This document shows, piece by piece, positions 61,380 to 64,000 of a stretch of 64,000 bases of DNA. Position 1 is the first letter of the stretch. Each line of letters begins with the position of its first letter. Below the pieces are notes generated by a model that worked only from the letters and a program-made list of their open reading frames with translations, had not been told where the DNA came from and ran no database searches. Source of the DNA: CANJIV01 sp046330225 (GTDB lineage: Bacteria > Actinomycetota > Thermoleophilia > Solirubrobacterales > Solirubrobacteraceae). The position numbers were made by a program, and so were the translations under genes. The stretch spans positions 1-64,000 of the forward strand of contig JAXLTD010000012.1 in assembly GCA_046330225.1 (NCBI GenBank), in the 5' to 3' direction.

Positions 61380-61401
61380 GTCGCGGCGGCTACGCCGCGA
61401 C
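61380..61401. terminator. Perfect 9-bp hairpin after the phosphatase gene
   Basis: GTCGCGGCG (61380-61388), loop GCTA, CGCCGCGAC (61393-61401). It lies 43 bases after the phosphatase stop and includes the stop codon of azlD, so it serves convergent units. Confidence 0.65.
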
Positions 61402-61665
61402 GACGACGACGAGCACCGGGGCCCGCAGGGCGAGCGCAACCGCACCTGCCGCCAGGCCGGCCGCCCGCGCGTCGACGACCAGGGCCTTCCCGGTCCCGAA
61501 CGCCTGGGTGACGATGAGCGCCGCCAGCAGCGCCGGGGCCAGGAGCGTGACGACGCCGAGCAGGCGCCGGGGCAGCGGGCGGCCGCCGAGCAGGACGGGA
61601 CCGAGGCCCTTGAGCACGACGGTGCCGGCCCCGGTCACGAGCACGACGATCCAGGGCACGCTCAC
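61390..61665 (-). CDS. azlD: AzlD-family small transporter subunit
   Basis: 91 residues with three or four hydrophobic helices (IVVLVTGAGTVVLKGLGP ... LALRAPVLVVVVAA). AzlD pairs with AzlC to export branched-chain amino acids. GTG 61665 forms a GTGA overlap with the AzlC stop. Confidence 0.82.
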   Translation of the reverse strand: MSVPWIVVLVTGAGTVVLKGLGPVLLGGRPLPRRLLGVVTLLAPALLAALIVTQAFGTGKALVVDARAAGLAAGAVALALRAPVLVVVVAA

Positions 61666-62345
61666 TCGGAGTCCTCGGCGCGCGGCGGCGCCGTCGAGCG
61701 CAGCCCGGCCAGGCTGACGAAGCCCGCGGCCACGATCGGGAGGCCCACCGGGAGGACGGGCACGAGCGCGAGGGCGACCGCGCCTCCGGTCAGCGCGGCC
61801 GCGAGCCCGCGGCGGTCATGGACCTGGCGGACGAGCAGCGCCAGGAACAGCGCCGGGAACGCGGCATCGAGTCCGTAGTCCTCCGGCGCGCCGATCACGT
61901 CGCCGCCGAGCACCCCGGCGAGCGTGCCGAGCTGCCAGGCCGTGTAGAGCACGAGCCCCGCGCCGATGAGGAGCCGGTAGTCGTGGCGGCCCGGGCCCGT
62001 CGCGCTCACCGCCCAGGACTCGTCGACCACGAGCTGGCCCTCGGCCAGGCGCCGAGGCCAGGCGCCGCGCAGCACCGAGGCGACGGAGACGCCGATCGCG
62101 GCGTAGCGCGCGTTGAGCATGAGCGCGGCGGCGATGGCCGCGCCGGCCGTGCCGCCGGTGTCGAGGATCGAGGCCGAGGCAAACTGGGCTGAGCCTGCGA
62201 AGGTCGTGAGGGACATGGCCACGGCCGCGGGCGCCGGGAATCCGGCCGAGGTGGCGAGCAGGCCGTAGGCGATCCCGAACGGGAGCACCGCGGCGGCGAG
62301 CGGCAGCGCCGCCCGCGCGCCGTCGCGCAGCCGCGGCGCGGTCAC
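61662..62345 (-). CDS. azlC: AzlC-family branched-chain amino acid exporter subunit
   Basis: 227 residues from GTG 62345. Multi-pass, with the family start ALPLAAAVLPFGIAYGLLA and the FAGSAQFASASIL and LNARYAAIG motifs. With AzlD it makes the exporter. The start overlaps the stop of a 17-codon reading frame (GTGA), so translation is likely re-initiated from it. There is no independent Shine-Dalgarno (GGAG is only adjacent). Confidence 0.85.
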   Translation of the reverse strand: MTAPRLRDGARAALPLAAAVLPFGIAYGLLATSAGFPAPAAVAMSLTTFAGSAQFASASILDTGGTAGAAIAAALMLNARYAAIGVSVASVLRGAWPRRLAEGQLVVDESWAVSATGPGRHDYRLLIGAGLVLYTAWQLGTLAGVLGGDVIGAPEDYGLDAAFPALFLALLVRQVHDRRGLAAALTGGAVALALVPVLPVGLPIVAAGFVSLAGLRSTAPPRAEDSE

Positions 62346-62395
62346 TCCGGCGCCAGGGGCGGCCGCTGCGATCGACGGATGCCCGTGGTCCCCAT
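62342..62395 (-). CDS. 17-residue leaderless upstream reading frame coupled to azlC
   Basis: Peptide MGTTGIRRSQRPPLAPE. Its ATG (62395) follows TAGGGT by 6 bases, the leaderless pattern seen at many genes here. Its TGA overlaps the azlC GTG as GTGA. It contains Arg-Arg and an Arg-Pro-Pro stretch that can slow ribosomes. A leader peptide or a coupling device for azlCD is plausible; it is not a known gene. Confidence 0.5.
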   Translation of the reverse strand: MGTTGIRRSQRPPLAPE

Positions 62396-62401
62396 GGCCG
62401 G

Positions 62402-62407
62402 ACCCTA
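62402..62407 (-). promoter_or_regulatory. Leaderless -10 (TAGGGT) of the azlC unit
   Basis: TAGGGT on the minus strand, 6 bases before the 17-codon frame's ATG at 62395. Confidence 0.6.
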
Positions 62408-62459
62408 GCGGCGCGCCGGTGCGGATCGGGCCGCAGCAGGACCCGGCCGCGGCGCGGCG

Positions 62460-62465
62460 TACCCT
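62460..62465 (+). promoter_or_regulatory. Leaderless -10 (TACCCT) of the GIY-YIG gene
   Basis: TACCCT ends 6 bases before ATG 62472. Confidence 0.65.
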
Positions 62466-62471
62466 GCCCCG

Positions 62472-62828
62472 ATGGCCGCGGCTCCTGCCTGGGTGTACCT
62501 CCTGCGCTGCGGGGACGGGTCGCTGTACGCCGGCTGGACGACCGACGTGGACCGGCGCGTCGCCGAGCACGCCAGCGGCCGTGGCGGGCGTTACACCTCG
62601 AGCCACCTGCCGGTGGCGCTCGCCGCAGCGTTCCCGATGCCCGACGCCTCGGCCGCCCGGCGCGAGGAGGCCCGGATCAAGCGGCTGCGCCGCCCGGCCA
62701 AGGAGGCGCTGGTCCGGGCCCAGCTTCGGCCGCCGTCCGACCGGCCTCAGGCGAGGTCGGGGGGCGCGTCCTCGACCCAGTCGCGGGTCACGCAGAGCCA
62801 GAACGCCAGGCCCGCCCAGGGCCCGTAG
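62472..62828 (+). CDS. GIY-YIG-type nuclease domain protein
   Basis: 118 residues. The N-terminal half is the GIY-YIG fold (WVYLLRCGDGSLYAGWT ... RRVAEHAS), here with VYLL/LYAG, and catalytic Arg (RRVAEH) and Glu (REEARIK). Similar small proteins (UPF0213 type) have unknown substrates. The last 82 bases overlap the convergent DNA glycosylase gene. Confidence 0.85.
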   Translation: MAAAPAWVYLLRCGDGSLYAGWTTDVDRRVAEHASGRGGRYTSSHLPVALAAAFPMPDASAARREEARIKRLRRPAKEALVRAQLRPPSDRPQARSGGASSTQSRVTQSQNARPAQGP

Positions 62829-63697
62829 CGCCGGAACCGCCGCTCGATCGTCCGGTCGGCCGCGGGCCGCCCGCGGAGCCGCGCGTACGTCGGCCGCGTC
62901 CAGGAGTCGAGCACGAGGAAGGCGTGGCGGCCGCTGAGCAGCATGATGTGGGCGCTCGCGTACGGGCCGACCCCGGGCAGCTCCTCGAGCCGCGCCCGCA
63001 GGTCCGCGTCGGGCAGCTCGTCGGGAGGCGCGCCGGCGATCGCCTCGAGGTCGAGCTCGCCCGAAGCGACATCGGCGGCGATCCGGCGCAGGTAGGCGCC
63101 GCGGTAGCCGGCCCGCGCGACCTCGCGGTAAAACGGCTCGGGCGCGGCGGCCATCGCCGCCGGCGTCGGGAACGTGCGGCCGGCGCTGCCGTGCTCGGGC
63201 GCCCCCGGGGCGCGAACGCCGAGGTGCTCGACGAGCGCCCCGACCATCCGCTCGGTGCCCGACCAGGCGCAGTTCGTCGTGCAGATCGTCTTGACCACGT
63301 CCTCGAACACGGTCGGGCTGCGCAGGAGGCGGCCCGCGCCGGCAGCCGCCCAGCCGAGATCGGCGTCGCCGGCGATGCGCGCGTAGAACGGGGCCAAGTC
63401 CTCGCCGAGGCGCAGCATGTGGCGGACCGTCGCCTCCAGCGCGGCGGCGGCGGCGCGGCCCGGACGGCGGCCGGCCGCCTCGAGCACGAGCGTCCCCCGC
63501 CGCGCCGGCCGGACTCGCACGGTGCGCGCGCTGCCGCCGGGAACCGGCAGCGTCGCCTCGAGGGAGTGGTCGCCGCGGTGCAGCGGCGGCAGATCGATGA
63601 GGCCGTGCCCGTTGAGCGTCCGCGGCCAGCTCACCGGCTCACCGCCAGGCCCGCGCAGCGCGATCGTCGCGAGGGGATGCCAGGTCTCCGGAGCCAT
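62747..63697 (-). CDS. HhH-GPD DNA glycosylase (3-methyladenine or OGG-like)
   Basis: 316 residues. HhH motif LEELPGVGPYASAH and the catalytic Asp in LVLDSWTRPTY; the N-terminal 90 residues are a TBP-like beta-domain, giving an Ogg/AlkA-type architecture. Cytoplasmic base-excision repair; the lesion removed is not predictable. ATG 63697 follows TAGGGT by 8 bases. Confidence 0.85.
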   Translation of the reverse strand: MAPETWHPLATIALRGPGGEPVSWPRTLNGHGLIDLPPLHRGDHSLEATLPVPGGSARTVRVRPARRGTLVLEAAGRRPGRAAAAALEATVRHMLRLGEDLAPFYARIAGDADLGWAAAGAGRLLRSPTVFEDVVKTICTTNCAWSGTERMVGALVEHLGVRAPGAPEHGSAGRTFPTPAAMAAAPEPFYREVARAGYRGAYLRRIAADVASGELDLEAIAGAPPDELPDADLRARLEELPGVGPYASAHIMLLSGRHAFLVLDSWTRPTYARLRGRPAADRTIERRFRRYGPWAGLAFWLCVTRDWVEDAPPDLA

Positions 63698-63705
63698 GGC
63701 CCGCC

Positions 63706-63711
63706 ACCCTA
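63706..63711 (-). promoter_or_regulatory. Leaderless -10 (TAGGGT) of the DNA glycosylase
   Basis: TAGGGT on the minus strand, 8 bases before ATG 63697. Confidence 0.6.
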
Positions 63712-63766
63712 ACCCGGCCGTGACGCGACCGGCACGGCGTCGGCGCATGCCGCACGGCCGAGCCCG

Positions 63767-63772
63767 TAGGGT
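63767..63772 (+). promoter_or_regulatory. Leaderless -10 (TAGGGT) of the FKBP lipoprotein
   Basis: TAGGGT ends 7 bases before ATG 63780. Confidence 0.65.
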
Positions 63773-63779
63773 GCCGCGC

Positions 63780-64000
63780 ATGAACCTGCGCATTCCTGCC
63801 ACCGCCGCGGCCGCCCTGCTCGCCGCGGGCGCGCTCGCCGCCTGCGGCGACGACTCCAAGTCCTCGACGTCCGGCACGGCCGCCGCCGGTACGGCCACCG
63901 CCGCCGGCGCCGCCAAGGCGCCAGCGATCCCCTTCCCGTCCGGCCCGGCGCCGAAGCGACTCGTCGTGAAGGACCTGAAGACGGGCACGGGCGCGGTCGC
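63780..64000 (+). CDS. FKBP-type peptidyl-prolyl isomerase, lipoprotein (3' partial)
   Basis: Only the first 73 codons are in the window. Signal ends in lipobox LAAC (Cys about 22), followed by an Ala/Thr/Ser linker. The frame then reaches KRLVVKDLKTGTGAV, the conserved start of an FKBP isomerase domain. Probably folds exported proteins at the outer membrane face. The catalytic part lies beyond the right edge. Confidence 0.75.
   Translation, partial: MNLRIPATAAAALLAAGALAACGDDSKSSTSGTAAAGTATAAGAAKAPAIPFPSGPAPKRLVVKDLKTGTGAV

Noticed and set aside
62472..63697. GIY-YIG nuclease and DNA glycosylase as a defence or repair island
   Set aside because: They are merely convergent and overlap at their ends; each has its own promoter element and there is no linked system.

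Overview
The window is 64 kb of very GC-rich, compact, single-chromosome-type bacterial DNA. It carries about 59 protein genes, or remnants of them, and two tRNA genes. There is no rRNA, CRISPR array, insertion sequence or phage gene, and no gap above 300 bases without a gene. The gene content suggests a high-GC actinobacterium, plausibly class Thermoleophilia/Solirubrobacterales. Pointers are GTG starts, bifunctional-type dCTP deaminase, a DUF1501/DUF1800 pair, an acyl-CoA carboxylase with a TetR regulator, a class-A TANNNT leaderless promoter style, DUF11 and RCC1 secreted proteins, and an archaeal-type GltB-like protein. The taxonomic placement is inference, since no marker gene was aligned.

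Layout. 1-7.6 kb: a phosphotransferase and HAD pair, then two large secreted proteins, a seven-bladed RCC1-type propeller and an HEXXH plus VWD protein. 7.6-16.2 kb (minus strand): a frameshifted EamA exporter, a succinate-semialdehyde-type dehydrogenase with a strong operator palindrome, a translationally coupled cyclophilin/cupredoxin/DUF1800/DUF1501 operon, a DEAD-box helicase and a quinone reductase. 16.3-24.8 kb (mostly plus): housekeeping genes (PfkB kinase, dCTP deaminase, citrate synthase), a PAS-GGDEF-EAL protein, GNAT, and small conserved proteins. 24.8-40 kb: methylenetetrahydrofolate reductase, three metallo-beta-lactamase-fold hydrolases, pyruvate kinase, two UbiB/ABC1-type kinases, Ppx/GppA, and three internally deleted gene remnants (TVP38, IclR, Uma2). 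40-51 kb: lipoproteins, a COG2403-type GTPase divergent from a P450, an acyl-CoA carboxylase operon with its divergent TetR regulator, an antiporter and an HdeD-like protein. 51-58.6 kb: an L,D-transpeptidase overlapping a 2,305-residue DUF11 repeat surface protein. 58.8-64 kb: tRNA-Glu, a GltB-like FMN protein, tRNA-Leu fused head-to-tail with an acid phosphatase gene, azlCD with a tiny upstream reading frame, GIY-YIG, a DNA glycosylase and the start of an FKBP lipoprotein.

How it works together. Most first genes of transcription units have a hexamer of the form TANNNT ending 6-8 bases before the start codon and lack a Shine-Dalgarno sequence, so leaderless mRNAs appear to be the default here. 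Downstream genes are mostly joined by 4-base GTGA or ATGA overlaps, so they depend on translational coupling. The secreted proteins and a few others keep Shine-Dalgarno leaders. The most interesting candidate regulatory arrangement is a 17-codon leaderless reading frame whose stop overlaps the start of azlC.
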